Position numbers and translations under genes: made by a program. Shown here one piece after another: positions 1-8,267 of a stretch of 64,000 nucleotides of DNA. Source of the DNA: Sphingomonadaceae bacterium (GTDB lineage: Bacteria; Pseudomonadota; Alphaproteobacteria; Sphingomonadales; Sphingomonadaceae). Position 1 is the stretch's first letter, and each line of letters starts with the position of its first letter. The DNA lies in assembly GCA_016000085.1 (NCBI GenBank), contig JAECRT010000001.1:124001-188000 (forward strand). The letters are read 5' to 3'. The notes below the pieces were generated by a model that saw only the letters and a program-made list of their open reading frames with translations, was not told the origin of the DNA and did not search any database.

Positions 1-1468
1 TGAAACGCTGGCTGAACCGTTCGAAGATGGTCGGGAAGCGCGCGCGTGACGACAGGCTGGCGTGCAGGTTCAGCGCTTCGCTGGCCTGCCAGTCGAACCG
101 GCCCTGCGCATTCCATGTGTCCGCGTCACGGCGCGGATAGTTGTAGATCACCGAAGTCCCGGTGGTGCCGAGCGGCGCACCAAACTCCTCCGCCAGCTTA
201 AGGTCGCGCCAATCGAAGCTGCCGCCCAGCGTGAAGCGCAGCGCAGGGGTCAGCGCGATTTCGTTCTCCAGCGCGAGCGAGAAGCTGTTTTCGGTCTGCG
301 TTTGGTCCGGTTCGGTCGTCGGCACGCCTGCAGTGGAGAAGCTCGTCTGTGCCTCGACATGCTTGTCATGGCGATAGTGGAACGCCAGGCGCAGCGTGTC
401 GGTGTCGGTGGCCCGGAAATCAAGCTGGGCCGAACCGCCCCACGCCTTGTCGGCATAGGGGCTGTCAAAGGCGAAGGGGCGGCTCTGCGTCGACATCGTG
501 CGATCGTTGAAGGAACGCAGGATCGAATCGAACTGGTTGTAATAAGCGCGCGTCTTGAGCGTCGCCCGGTCGCCCAGTGCGGTGGTCGACAGGAAATAGA
601 TGCTGGTGATGTTCCATTCCGGCCAGTCCCAGAACCGCGGCGTCGTCACTGTGTCGCTGATGTGCAGCGGCGCGCTCTTGGCGCCCTCCTGATAGGTATA
701 GCTGAGCGCATATTCGTCGGTGGCGTTGGGAGTGAAGCCAATCTTGGCATTGACGCGCCAGTCGCGGGTGCGCGAGAAATCGCGCGCGCCACCATCCTCC
801 AGCGCGGTGTTGCGTGGCGTGAAGTCGTTGGGCAGATCCCAATGATCGGTAAAGCTGCGCGCGTAGCTGGCCTGCGCATACCATTTGTCCTGTTTCGTCC
901 CGACCATCGCGGAGGTGGAATAGCCCGCATAATCGGTGTCATTGTCGAAATTGACGGTGCCGCGCACGTCGATGTCGAGTTCCTTCGTCGGCTTGCGCGT
1001 GACGAGGTTGATCGCGCCGCCCATCGCGCCCGGACCGTCCAGCACGGAGGCATAGCCCTTGGCCAACTGAACCTCGGATATGTCGGTGGTCAGGAAACGG
1101 CCATAATCGAGCCGGTTGTCGGCGGGCAGATAGACGCGGATGCCATCGATCGACAGCGGCACCTGAAACCGGTCGAAGCCGCGCACGAAGACGAGCCGTT
1201 CGTTGCGCGTGCCGCCGCTGTTTCCCGATGATACGCCAGGCATCAAATTGACGGCATCGTCCAGCGCTGTGCGGTTGAACGTGTAGATGGCGTCCGACGA
1301 CAGGGTGGAACTGTCGATGCCCATGCTCTGTGTGCGGGGCGCGGTGACGATGATCTGACCAAGGGAAAAGCGATTGTCGGCATCCGCATCGGGTGCGACA
1401 TCCTGCGCCTGCGCTGTGGACGCCAGAAGGGTTACAGCCCCCATCATAAGGGCCAGAGTTGCGCGCAT
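1..1468 (-). CDS. TonB-dependent receptor, C-terminus cut by the window edge
   Basis: Outer-membrane TonB-dependent receptor that would import a metal chelate or other scarce ligand. The reading frame starts at the ATG complementary to 1466-1468 and runs off the left edge without a stop, so about 489 residues are visible. A signal peptide (hydrophobic, ending near 'STAQAQ') is followed by a TonB-box-like stretch ('QIIVTAPR'), then a plug domain with 'MPGVSSGNSGGTRNERLVFV', 'IDGIRVYLP' and 'GPGAMGGAINLVTRKP', then alternating aromatic beta-barrel strands. It is divergent from a secreted protein/di-haem peroxidase pair, with about 75 bp between the starts holding a strong palindrome. Substrate unknown; a metal complex is inferred from the neighbours. 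Confidence 0.93.
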   Translation of the reverse strand, partial: MRATLALMMGAVTLLASTAQAQDVAPDADADNRFSLGQIIVTAPRTQSMGIDSSTLSSDAIYTFNRTALDDAVNLMPGVSSGNSGGTRNERLVFVRGFDRFQVPLSIDGIRVYLPADNRLDYGRFLTTDISEVQLAKGYASVLDGPGAMGGAINLVTRKPTKELDIDVRGTVNFDNDTDYAGYSTSAMVGTKQDKWYAQASYARSFTDHWDLPNDFTPRNTALEDGGARDFSRTRDWRVNAKIGFTPNATDEYALSYTYQEGAKSAPLHISDTVTTPRFWDWPEWNITSIYFLSTTALGDRATLKTRAYYNQFDSILRSFNDRTMSTQSRPFAFDSPYADKAWGGSAQLDFRATDTDTLRLAFHYRHDKHVEAQTSFSTAGVPTTEPDQTQTENSFSLALENEIALTPALRFTLGGSFDWRDLKLAEEFGAPLGTTGTSVIYNYPRRDADTWNAQGRFDWQASEALNLHASLSSRARFPTIFERFSQRF

Positions 1469-1497
1469 ATTAATTTCCCCTTTGGTCATTCGACTCG

Positions 1498-1517
1498 CTA
1501 TATCTGGCCATATATAG
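1498..1517. promoter_or_regulatory. ModE-box-like 20-bp palindrome between divergent genes
   Basis: The 20 bp CTATATCTGGCCATATATAG are self-complementary in 9 of 10 pairs (only pair 7/14 mismatches). With the preceding bases the left half reads TCGCTATAT and the right half TATATA, close to the enterobacterial ModE consensus (ATCGCTATATA-N6-TATATAACGAT). It lies between the starts of the receptor (1468) and the secreted protein (1543), where an operator would control both. A ModE-type HTH gene lies at 3081-3467. Palindrome seen directly; ModE assignment inferred. Confidence 0.6.
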
Positions 1518-1542
1518 TTTTAACGAGTTGAGGAAAGACCCG

Positions 1543-2085
1543 ATGCCCCCCTTCCCCTCCCTTCTGATTCTGAGCGTTGCCGCAGCCGGGATGGCGGCAA
1601 CGTCCGCCTCTGCGCAGATGGCGGCGATGCCATCCGCCGCGCAGGCCTGCGCCGTTCCGGCCGACCTGCCGTCAGCCATGGCGTCGTGGCGCACGCCTGT
1701 TCCGTTCAAGGCTGTTGGCGACCACAAGGCGGTGAAAGTCGCGCAACTGACACCGGGTCAGGCCGTGACCCTCGCCCTGCTACCGACCCCGCAGGTCAGC
1801 TATCCGCTACGCCCGGAAAAGCCGGGTGGTAGCGTCAGCTATGGCGGGCTGGCCCGCTTTACGGTCGATCAACCGGGCACATGGCGCGTGGCATTGGGTA
1901 GTGGTGCATGGGTCGATGTGGTCAAGGACGACAGGGCCGCGCCATCGATCGCCCATGGCCATGGGCCGGATTGTTCGGGCATTCGCAAGATGGTGGATTA
2001 TAGTCTGACGCCGGGTGCCTACACATTGCAAGTCGCGGCGAATGGCGCGGACAGCATCACGCTGCTGGTGACGCGCCTGCCGTGA
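1543..2085 (+). CDS. Secreted protein of unknown function, partner of the di-haem peroxidase
   Basis: A 180-residue protein that I do not recognise. The ATG at 1543 was chosen because a good ribosome site (GAGGAAAG) lies 6-12 bases upstream; an in-frame TTG at 1528 would lose it. The N-terminus is a signal peptide (roughly residues 1-25, ending near 'TSASAQ'). The mature part looks beta-rich, with two cysteines (in 'QACAVP' and 'PDCSG') that could form a disulfide and a His-containing 'AHGHGPDC' segment that could bind metal. Its stop overlaps the start of the peroxidase gene (TGATG), so the two are translationally coupled and probably act together in the periplasm. It diverges from a TonB receptor across a palindromic operator. 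Confidence 0.85.
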   Translation: MPPFPSLLILSVAAAGMAATSASAQMAAMPSAAQACAVPADLPSAMASWRTPVPFKAVGDHKAVKVAQLTPGQAVTLALLPTPQVSYPLRPEKPGGSVSYGGLARFTVDQPGTWRVALGSGAWVDVVKDDRAAPSIAHGHGPDCSGIRKMVDYSLTPGAYTLQVAANGADSITLLVTRLP

Positions 2086-3086
2086 TGCGCCTGCTGTGCG
2101 GGGCCATGCTCGCCTTTGTCGTGATGGCCGCGCAACCGATCCTGTATGCTGCCGCACCGGGTTGGCGTTGGGCCTTGCCCGACGGCGTCGCGCCGCCACC
2201 GGTCCCGGTCGGTCATGCGATGACGGCAGCCAGGGTCGAACTAGGCCGCCGCCTGTTTTATGATGCGGACCTGTCGGCCAACGGCACCATGGCGTGCGCC
2301 GCCTGTCACGAACAAAAGCGTGGCTTTGCGGATGGCAATGCGACCCGGCCCGGCGTGCATGGCGATGCCGGGCGGCGCAATGTGCCGGGGCTGGCCAATG
2401 TCGGCTGGCTGTCGCCCCTTACCATTGCCGATCCGCAAGTTACTACGCTGGAGGCGCAGATTGCCGTTCCCCTGTTTGGCGAGCGCCCCGTCGAGATGGG
2501 GATGAAGGGGATGGAGCAGGAACTAGCGCGGCGCCTGGGCGCGGACCAGTGCTACCGCACGATGTTCGCCCGTGCCTTTCCGCAACCGCGGGGCCAGATC
2601 GACATGGTGAGTGTGGCAGCGGCGATTGCAGCGTTCGAGCGGACGATGACATCCTATGATAGTCCGCATGATCGTTATCTGGCAGGTGATGCCGCCGCGC
2701 TGGACCCGCTGGCGCAAGAGGGCGCGCGCTTGTTTGCAGCGCGCGGATGCGCCGCATGTCATGCGGGGCGGCAGACGACCGATCTGGATTATCATGCACT
2801 GGAGCCGACGCAGGAACGCGACCCCGGCCTGATCGAACGGACGGGCAAGGCGGAAGACGCCGGGCGCTTTCGCACGCCATCGCTCCGCAATGTCGCACTG
2901 ACGGGGCCATGGTGGCATGACGGGACGGCACGGACGATGGAGGCCGCCCTCCGTCGCCATCCAGTGCCGGTGGGGGATCAGGACATGCCAGCGCTGCTGG
3001 CCTTCCTCGCCAGCCTGACCGATCAGACATTCATTGCTAATCCGAGCCTGTCCCGACCGGATCGTGCCTGTGGCAAGCGGTTATAG
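2085..3086 (+). CDS. Di-haem cytochrome c peroxidase / MauG-like protein
   Basis: A periplasmic c-type di-haem enzyme of 333 residues. Two haem-binding motifs are visible, CAACH at residues 71-75 and CAACH at 222-226, in the two-domain arrangement of bacterial cytochrome c peroxidases and MauG/MbnH relatives, with an N-terminal signal sequence. CcpA-type enzymes reduce hydrogen peroxide, while MauG/MbnH members oxidise a partner protein. Its coupling to an unknown secreted protein and divergence from a TonB receptor make the second role conceivable, but the sequence does not decide. ATG 2085 overlaps the previous stop. The stop codon overlaps that of the convergent ModE-like gene (3081-3086). 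Confidence 0.92.
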   Translation: MRLLCGAMLAFVVMAAQPILYAAAPGWRWALPDGVAPPPVPVGHAMTAARVELGRRLFYDADLSANGTMACAACHEQKRGFADGNATRPGVHGDAGRRNVPGLANVGWLSPLTIADPQVTTLEAQIAVPLFGERPVEMGMKGMEQELARRLGADQCYRTMFARAFPQPRGQIDMVSVAAAIAAFERTMTSYDSPHDRYLAGDAAALDPLAQEGARLFAARGCAACHAGRQTTDLDYHALEPTQERDPGLIERTGKAEDAGRFRTPSLRNVALTGPWWHDGTARTMEAALRRHPVPVGDQDMPALLAFLASLTDQTFIANPSLSRPDRACGKRL

Positions 3087-3467
3087 CGCGCCGCTGCTCG
3101 ATGGCAGAGGATGCAAACGGATCAGGGCATGAAGCCGATCGTCCATCAGCGGCGCGGTGGCCGTGTCCGCCGCGGCCTGCATCGCGCGGTACGCCGTCAG
3201 GATCGCTTCGCCACCCGGCGTGACATGCGCGCCCCGTGACCGCCCGCCGCCCGGCACCGTATCAACCAGCTTGTCATGCCAGCAGCGGTTCATGGCGTCC
3301 ACCAGCAGCCAAGTGCGACGATAGCTCATGCCCAGCGCACGCCCCGCTGCGGAGATTGACCCATGCTGGCGGATCGCGTCGAGCAGGTCGGCCTTGCCCG
3401 GCCCCATCGCGATTTCCTCGCCGCACATCAACTGGATCTTGATCTTGAGGCCGGCCGTGTCGTTCAT
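3081..3467 (-). CDS. Lone ModE-type HTH transcriptional regulator
   Basis: A DNA-binding protein of 128 residues consisting of only the winged HTH domain of the ModE family. The signature runs from 'GPGKADLLDAI' (residues 22-32) through 'GSISAAGRALGMSYRRTW' (36-53) to 'LVDAMN'. The di-Mop molybdate-binding domain of classical ModE is absent, so its effector is unknown. The start at 3467 gives the family's usual N-terminus; the open frame extends 33 codons upstream without family resemblance. It follows the siderophore receptor on the same strand (52 bp apart) and converges with the peroxidase gene. The ModE-box-like palindrome at 1498 is the obvious candidate target (inference). Confidence 0.85.
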   Translation of the reverse strand: MNDTAGLKIKIQLMCGEEIAMGPGKADLLDAIRQHGSISAAGRALGMSYRRTWLLVDAMNRCWHDKLVDTVPGGGRSRGAHVTPGGEAILTAYRAMQAAADTATAPLMDDRLHALIRLHPLPSSSGAL

Positions 3468-3519
3468 CGCGGCAGCATAGCCGATGCCATGCTGCCGCGA
3501 AAGGTAGCCCCAATGATGT

Positions 3520-5856
3520 TTACCAGTTGAAGCGGATCGACCCGACCACGGTGCGCGGACCGCCATAATAGCAACTGTTCAGGAACGGACAGGCGCTGAT
3601 ATAGGTCTTGTTGAACAGATTAGCCGCGTTGATCGACGCGCTCCAGCCAGTCAGGCCGACCTTTGAAAGGTCATAGCCGAGCATGGCGTCCACCAGCGCG
3701 AAATTGCCGGTGCGGAACCGCTGGAATGTGGTTACATTGTTGATGACCGCATAGTTGGTCGTCCCGTCCGATCCGCTGACATAACGGACGCCCGCACCGA
3801 CGCTGAGGCCCGACAACGCGCCGTTCACCTTTTCCGCCTTGCCGAAGTCATAGGACAGGAAGGTCGACGCATTCCATTTGGGCGTGCCCAGTTGCTGGGT
3901 GCCGGTGGTGGTCGGCGTGCCGCTGTTGGTCGCGGTAGGTGCGATGGCGGGCGCACCTTCAGTGATGACGGCATCGGTATAGCTCGCGGCACCGACCACG
4001 TCAAAGCCAGGGAATATCTCGCCGCGCCCCTCAAACTCCACTCCGCGCACGCGCACTTCGCCGATCTGGATCGTAGCGTTGACCGGGATGCCATTGGTAC
4101 CGCCGCGCGGATCAGCGACAGGCACACCCTGGCGCTTGAGCTGATAGATGGACGCGGTAAACAGCGCGTTGGTGCCGGGCGGCTGATATTTGAGGCCGCC
4201 TTCATATTGATGGCCCGTCACCGGCACGAACGGCGCGGTTTCGGTCGCCGTGACGTAGCGTGTCCCTGCCTGCGGCTCGAAGGATTCGGAGTAGCTGAAA
4301 TAGGGCGACAGGCCGAATGCAAATTCATAGAGCGCGCCCAGCCGCATGGTGAAGGCAGTCTGCGACAGGTTTGTCACTGGCGCGGCGCGGGCGGCCGCTG
4401 TCGTCGGGTTGAGGTTTAGCGAGGTCTGTTCATACCAGTCCTGACGGCCACTGGCGTTCAGTTGCAGGCGGCCGATCGACATCTGATCCTGAAAATAGAC
4501 GCCCAACTGGTCCCGCTTGCTGAACGTGTTGGTATAGGCTGCCGACAATTTGGTGACGTCGAAGCTGGGTAGGCCAACGCCATAGGTGGGCGCGAACAGG
4601 GAAAGGTTCGGAATGCCGCCCGCAACCCCGGTATTGAACTGCTGAACATTCTCTCCGCTGATCCGCTGATAGTCCACGCCGACGAGAAGATTGTGTTGGA
4701 TGAAGCCAGTAGCGAACTTGGCGTTCAGGTGGTTATCGAGTGTCAGCGTGTCGAAATCCTCGTCCGCGCCACCCCCGCCGCGCGTAATGATCGAATAGTC
4801 GCTGTTGCGGTTGGCGCCAGTGCCGGTGGTCGCAAAACCACCTGTGTAGATCTGGCGATAGGACAACTTGTTGTTCTGGAAGCGGGCATTCGATGCGACG
4901 CTGAGATAGTCGTTGAAATCATGGCGGAAAAACGCGGCGATCGACTTCGCTTTATGATCGTAGCGTTCATAGCCCGGATCGCCGGTGTTCATGTTACGCG
5001 GCAAGGTGCCATTCGGATTGGGCAGCACGGTGCCGGCGGCGGGCGTGCCAGAATAGCCGCCGCCATGGGGCGTATGCTGATAGGTGGCGATCAGCGTGAG
5101 GCTGGTCGCGGCGTCGGGGGAGAAGGTCAGCATCGGGCTGAAATGCCAGCGTTCGCTGAACGTCCCTTGCGCCAGATTGTCGCCCTTTTGCCAACCGCCC
5201 ACGATGCGCGCCTTCAGGCGGCCTTCGCTGTCGAGCGGCTGGTTGACGTCGCCGGTCATGCGAAACGTGTCATAATTGCCGGCCTGACCCTCCAACCGGC
5301 CAAAGGCGGTTGCTTCAGGCATCTTGCTGGTCAGGTTGACGAGGCCGCCGGGCGTGGAATTGCCATAAAGGACCGATGCCGGACCTTTCACCACATCGAT
5401 ATGGTCGACACGGTTGAAATCGATTTGTGGCGTCGAATAGGGACCGGCGATCAGCCGCATGCCGTCGAGATAGAGACCGGGCGAAAAGCCGCGCAGCACC
5501 AACTGGTCGTAGCGGGTCGCCATCGCCCCCCGCTGATTGGTGGAAACGCCCGCGACATAGCCAAGCGCGTCATTGATCGACTGCACGTTGCGCCGGGTCA
5601 GTTCCTCCCGATCGATGATAGTGATGCTCTGCGGCGTTGCCATCAGCGGCGTGTCGGTCTTGGTCCCGGTGCTGACCTTATTATCGTTGATGCCGGTAAC
5701 GATGATGGTGTCCCTGCTGTTTTCCACATCATCTTCCGCCTGCGCGAGGCCTTGGGTTAGAAGCATGCAGGCGGCCGACGCAGACAGGATAGCCTTGCGC
5801 CTTGCGCCGCTAAAGCCACAGCTTCCGATGCCACAAACAGGCAGTATTTTCGTCAT
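3520..5856 (-). CDS. TonB-dependent siderophore receptor
   Basis: Outer-membrane ferric-siderophore receptor of the FhuA/FpvA type, 778 residues. It has an extended signal sequence with cleavage near 'GLAQAED', a TonB box ('DTIIVTGI'), a plug with 'MATPQSITIIDREEL', 'LDGMRLIAGPY' and 'VVKGPASVLYGNSTPGG', and a 22-strand-type barrel ending in an aromatic residue ('GSIRFNW'). The start has a good Shine-Dalgarno (AGGGGA). A Fur box lies 24-38 bp upstream, and an iron-associated DUF3649-PepSY-DUF3325 operon is divergent, so Fur repression under iron sufficiency is expected. The specific siderophore cannot be read from sequence; no siderophore biosynthesis gene is present here. Confidence 0.95.
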   Translation of the reverse strand: MTKILPVCGIGSCGFSGARRKAILSASAACMLLTQGLAQAEDDVENSRDTIIVTGINDNKVSTGTKTDTPLMATPQSITIIDREELTRRNVQSINDALGYVAGVSTNQRGAMATRYDQLVLRGFSPGLYLDGMRLIAGPYSTPQIDFNRVDHIDVVKGPASVLYGNSTPGGLVNLTSKMPEATAFGRLEGQAGNYDTFRMTGDVNQPLDSEGRLKARIVGGWQKGDNLAQGTFSERWHFSPMLTFSPDAATSLTLIATYQHTPHGGGYSGTPAAGTVLPNPNGTLPRNMNTGDPGYERYDHKAKSIAAFFRHDFNDYLSVASNARFQNNKLSYRQIYTGGFATTGTGANRNSDYSIITRGGGGADEDFDTLTLDNHLNAKFATGFIQHNLLVGVDYQRISGENVQQFNTGVAGGIPNLSLFAPTYGVGLPSFDVTKLSAAYTNTFSKRDQLGVYFQDQMSIGRLQLNASGRQDWYEQTSLNLNPTTAAARAAPVTNLSQTAFTMRLGALYEFAFGLSPYFSYSESFEPQAGTRYVTATETAPFVPVTGHQYEGGLKYQPPGTNALFTASIYQLKRQGVPVADPRGGTNGIPVNATIQIGEVRVRGVEFEGRGEIFPGFDVVGAASYTDAVITEGAPAIAPTATNSGTPTTTGTQQLGTPKWNASTFLSYDFGKAEKVNGALSGLSVGAGVRYVSGSDGTTNYAVINNVTTFQRFRTGNFALVDAMLGYDLSKVGLTGWSASINAANLFNKTYISACPFLNSCYYGGPRTVVGSIRFNW

Positions 5857-5879
5857 AATCGTCCCCTTATTAATGCAAA

Positions 5880-5894
5880 TGATAATGATTCTCG
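5880..5894. promoter_or_regulatory. Fur box
   Basis: TGATAATGATTCTCG matches the 7-1-7 Fur core TGATAATGATTATCA at 13 of 15 positions and sits inside a longer palindrome flanked by GCAAA...TTTGC (5875-5899). It lies between the divergent siderophore receptor (start 5856) and the DUF3649 operon (start near 5947), where one Fur dimer could repress both. Confidence 0.85.
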
Positions 5895-5895
5895 T

Positions 5896-5931
5896 TTGCC
5901 TCTAAGGGTGCCTTGCGTTAGAGGCAAGGCA
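5896..5931 (+). promoter_or_regulatory. Two mutually exclusive hairpins in the leader of the iron operon
   Basis: Stem A pairs TTGCCTCTAA (5896-5905) with TTAGAGGCAA (5918-5927), a perfect 10-bp stem with a 12-nt loop. Stem B pairs TGCCTTGC (5909-5916) with GCAAGGCA (5924-5931), a perfect 8-bp stem with a 7-nt loop. The right arms share 5924-5927, so both cannot form at once. Stem B ends 3 nt before a GAGG at 5935. The arrangement is that of an attenuator or translational switch; it could instead be a double-stranded protein site. Function inferred. Confidence 0.5.
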
Positions 5932-5946
5932 GTTGAGGCGACCGAG

Positions 5947-6261
5947 GTGGACGTGAGAATAACTGTGTTATCGAGGCCACAGGCCCGCAGCGTGACCGCG
6001 TTCGTCATGATTGGGCGTTGCCTGACCGCGCTGGTTGGCGGTTATGCGGCGGCGGCTGGGGTGGCGTCGCTTACGGCGCGCCTGTTGCCGATCGCGCGAG
6101 CGGAGGCGACGGGCTGGGGCATGATAATATCATTCCTGATCTTCGCGATTCTGGGCCTCTGGGCGTTTCATCAACCCCGCCTGACGCGCGTCGCTACTGT
6201 GATCTGGGGATTGGCTGCCCTGTCGATCGGCGCATGCTATCTGCTGGGCGTGCGGGCATGA
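5947..6261 (+). CDS. DUF3649 family small membrane protein
   Basis: Inner-membrane protein of about 104 residues with three or so hydrophobic segments ('LTALVGGYAAAAGVASL', 'MIISFLIFAILGLWAF', 'VIWGLAALSIGACYLLGV'). Size, topology and position match DUF3649, commonly encoded with PepSY-TM and DUF3325 proteins beside siderophore receptors. Exact function unknown; a role in handling iron from imported siderophores is inferred from this linkage. The start is uncertain: GTG 5947 has GAGG at 5935-5938, GTG 5953 is also possible, and the first ATG (6008) would remove part of the N-terminus. Its stop overlaps the next start (ATGA at 6258). Confidence 0.75.
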   Translation: MDVRITVLSRPQARSVTAFVMIGRCLTALVGGYAAAAGVASLTARLLPIARAEATGWGMIISFLIFAILGLWAFHQPRLTRVATVIWGLAALSIGACYLLGVRA

Positions 6262-7877
6262 GCAAGATGGCCACACCTACGCCGGAGGCAAAGGGGCTGC
6301 GCCAGTCCATGGCGTGGATACACACATGGCTGGGGCTGCTGGCGGGCTGGATACTCTTCGCCATGTTCCTGACCGGCACGGCCAGCTATTTTCGGCCGGA
6401 AATCACGCAGTGGATGCAGCCAGAATTGCGCCCGGCAACGGTGTCGGCAACGCAAGCGGCACAAACGTCAGTCGCGTATCTTCAGGCGACATCCCCCGAT
6501 GACGAACAATGGTTCATCTATCTGCCTGATGACCGGACGGCCGAAACGCGGGTATTTGCCCGCCCGAAACCCAATCCCGATGCAAAAGCGACGCCGACGA
6601 AACGGGCGGCCGAACTCAAGCTCGATCCTGCGACCGGTGTGCCGCTGACCGCCCGCGACACGCGCGGTGGCGAACATTTCTATCGCTTCCATTTCCAGTT
6701 GCAACTGCCCCATCCCTGGGGACGATGGCTGGCGGGACTATGCGCGATTTTCATGCTCGCGACGAGCATTTCGGGCGTCATCACCCACAAGCGCATTTTC
6801 GTGGATTTCTTCACCCTGCGCTGGGGCAAGGGGCAGCGGAGCTGGCTGGACGCACATAATGTGTCGGCGGTGCTGGCGTTGCCGTTCCATGCCATGATTA
6901 CCTATACCGGCCTTATCACGCTGGTCGTCATGTATATGCCCTGGCCGATCATGGCCAATTACCAGAAGCCCGCCACCTTCTCCGCCGAAGCCTATGGCAG
7001 GGATAATGAGGGAGAGGCGTCGGGCAAAGCTGCGCCATTGGCCGCGATCGGCCCGATGATGGCGGCTGCAACGCGCGAATGGCAGGGCGGCCGTCCGCGC
7101 ACGATCATCATACGTCATCCCAATGATGCAGCCGCGACCGTTACCCTGGTACAAAGTGGCGCGGACCAGCTGAACGCGCGCAGCCCGTCCGTCACCTTTT
7201 CCGGCGCGAGCGGCGCGCGCCTGTCGGGATCGCATCGACCGGGACCGGCGATAGCGACGGCAGGCGTTATGCTAGGGCTGCATATCGGCCAATATGCTGG
7301 GCCGGTGCTGCGCTGGACCTATTTCCTGCTGGGCCTGACTGGAGCGGCGATGGTCGGCACCGGCCTGCTGCTATGGACCGCAAAGCGACGCAAGCCCGGC
7401 ACAAAGCCCTTTTTCGGTTTCCATATTGTCGAGCGTCTGAATATCGCGACCATTGCCTGCCTTCCCACAGGCATGGCGGCCTATCTTCTAGCCAACCGGT
7501 TGATCCCGGTGGATATTTCGGGCCGCGCGGGGATGGAAGTATCCGCCATGTTCTGGACCTGGTTTGGGCTGGCCACACTGTCGGTGATGCGCCCGGTCGC
7601 GCGCGCATGGCCCGAAATGCTGATGGTATCGGCGGGCGCCTTTGCGGCTTTGCCGATCGTCAATATGGCCACGACGCAGCGCGGCTTTTTTGCCAGCCTG
7701 ATGGCGGGCGACGGACTGTTCATCGCATTCGATCTGGTGATGGTTGCCATGGCCGCGTTGCTGGGTTTCGGCGCGTGGAAGGCGGGACAAGTAAAGGCAA
7801 AGAAGGCTCCAACCCGGCGACGTGCCGTATCCCCGTCCGTCCAGCAACAGGTGCGGGAGGTCGTCGATGCCGCTTGA
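6258..7877 (+). CDS. PepSY-associated TM protein (iron-uptake type)
   Basis: Inner-membrane protein of 539 residues of the PepSY_TM family, linked to ferric-siderophore reduction or iron release. It opens with 'MAWIHTWLGLLAGW', the first transmembrane helix carrying the family's conserved histidine. Further helices include 'WLAGLCAIFMLATSISGVI', followed by 'HKRIF' and a cytoplasmic-side 'LDAHNVSAVLALPFHAMITYTGL' helix with conserved His residues that could ligate haem. A large periplasmic PepSY segment and C-terminal helices follow. ATG 6258 overlaps the DUF3649 stop by 4 bp, and the stop lies inside the DUF3325 gene (11-bp overlap), so the three genes are one operon, predicted Fur-regulated. 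Confidence 0.9.
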   Translation: MSKMATPTPEAKGLRQSMAWIHTWLGLLAGWILFAMFLTGTASYFRPEITQWMQPELRPATVSATQAAQTSVAYLQATSPDDEQWFIYLPDDRTAETRVFARPKPNPDAKATPTKRAAELKLDPATGVPLTARDTRGGEHFYRFHFQLQLPHPWGRWLAGLCAIFMLATSISGVITHKRIFVDFFTLRWGKGQRSWLDAHNVSAVLALPFHAMITYTGLITLVVMYMPWPIMANYQKPATFSAEAYGRDNEGEASGKAAPLAAIGPMMAAATREWQGGRPRTIIIRHPNDAAATVTLVQSGADQLNARSPSVTFSGASGARLSGSHRPGPAIATAGVMLGLHIGQYAGPVLRWTYFLLGLTGAAMVGTGLLLWTAKRRKPGTKPFFGFHIVERLNIATIACLPTGMAAYLLANRLIPVDISGRAGMEVSAMFWTWFGLATLSVMRPVARAWPEMLMVSAGAFAALPIVNMATTQRGFFASLMAGDGLFIAFDLVMVAMAALLGFGAWKAGQVKAKKAPTRRRAVSPSVQQQVREVVDAA

Positions 7878-8184
7878 ACCGGGCCTGATCGGCTATGCCG
7901 CCTTTGCCAGCCTGGCGCTGGTGATCAAGAAACATCGCCCTGCCCCGCCACTGCCAGCCATGCCCTCACCACAGGTCGCACGGGTCATGGGCTGGATGCT
8001 GCTTATCGTGTCGGCGATCAACGCGATGCTGCGCTTTGGTCCGGCGATAGGTGTGGTGGCCTGGATCGGACAATTGTGCATCGCCGGAGCTGTGTTCGTC
8101 CTATGCTTGGCATGGCAGCCCCGGATGGCCCTAGCGGCGGCTATCCCGGCGTTAGTGCTGGCGGCGGGTTTGAGCCTTGCCTGA
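7867..8184 (+). CDS. DUF3325 family membrane protein
   Basis: Small inner-membrane protein (105 residues) with about three hydrophobic segments: 'GLIGYAAFASLALVI', a central 'MGWMLLIVSAINAM' stretch and a C-terminal 'ALAAAIPALVLAAGLSLA' segment. It matches DUF3325 in size and in being the last gene of a DUF3649-PepSY-DUF3325 iron operon. Function uncharacterised; probably accessory to the PepSY protein. ATG 7867 was chosen because it gives the short hydrophobic N-terminus typical of the family; it overlaps the PepSY gene by 11 bp. No terminator hairpin is evident directly after the stop. Confidence 0.8.
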   Translation: MPLEPGLIGYAAFASLALVIKKHRPAPPLPAMPSPQVARVMGWMLLIVSAINAMLRFGPAIGVVAWIGQLCIAGAVFVLCLAWQPRMALAAAIPALVLAAGLSLA

Positions 8185-8236
8185 ATAGAGTGAAATCACC
8201 TCCTGTCTGGGGCCGCCCCAGTGATGAAGTTTCTCT

Positions 8237-8267
8237 TGTGACACTTTACCGTCGGTAAAGTGTCACA
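8237..8267. repeat. 31-bp perfect palindrome, candidate operator
   Basis: TGTGACACTTTACC (8237-8250) and its exact complement GGTAAAGTGTCACA (8254-8267) flank a 3-base centre (GTC). A related but diverged copy, GACAAAGTGCGAC, follows at 8271-8283, 17 bp from GGTAAAGTGTCAC. A second short palindrome (AGGGGA-T-TCCCCT) is at 8295-8307. No run of T follows, so a terminator for the preceding operon is less likely than a protein-binding site controlling the gene that starts near 8336. Confidence 0.6.

Noticed and set aside
4693..5760. Long plus-strand open frame of 355 codons inside the siderophore receptor
   Set aside because: Antisense shadow of a GC-rich gene; composition is Arg/His/Gly-rich without any domain.
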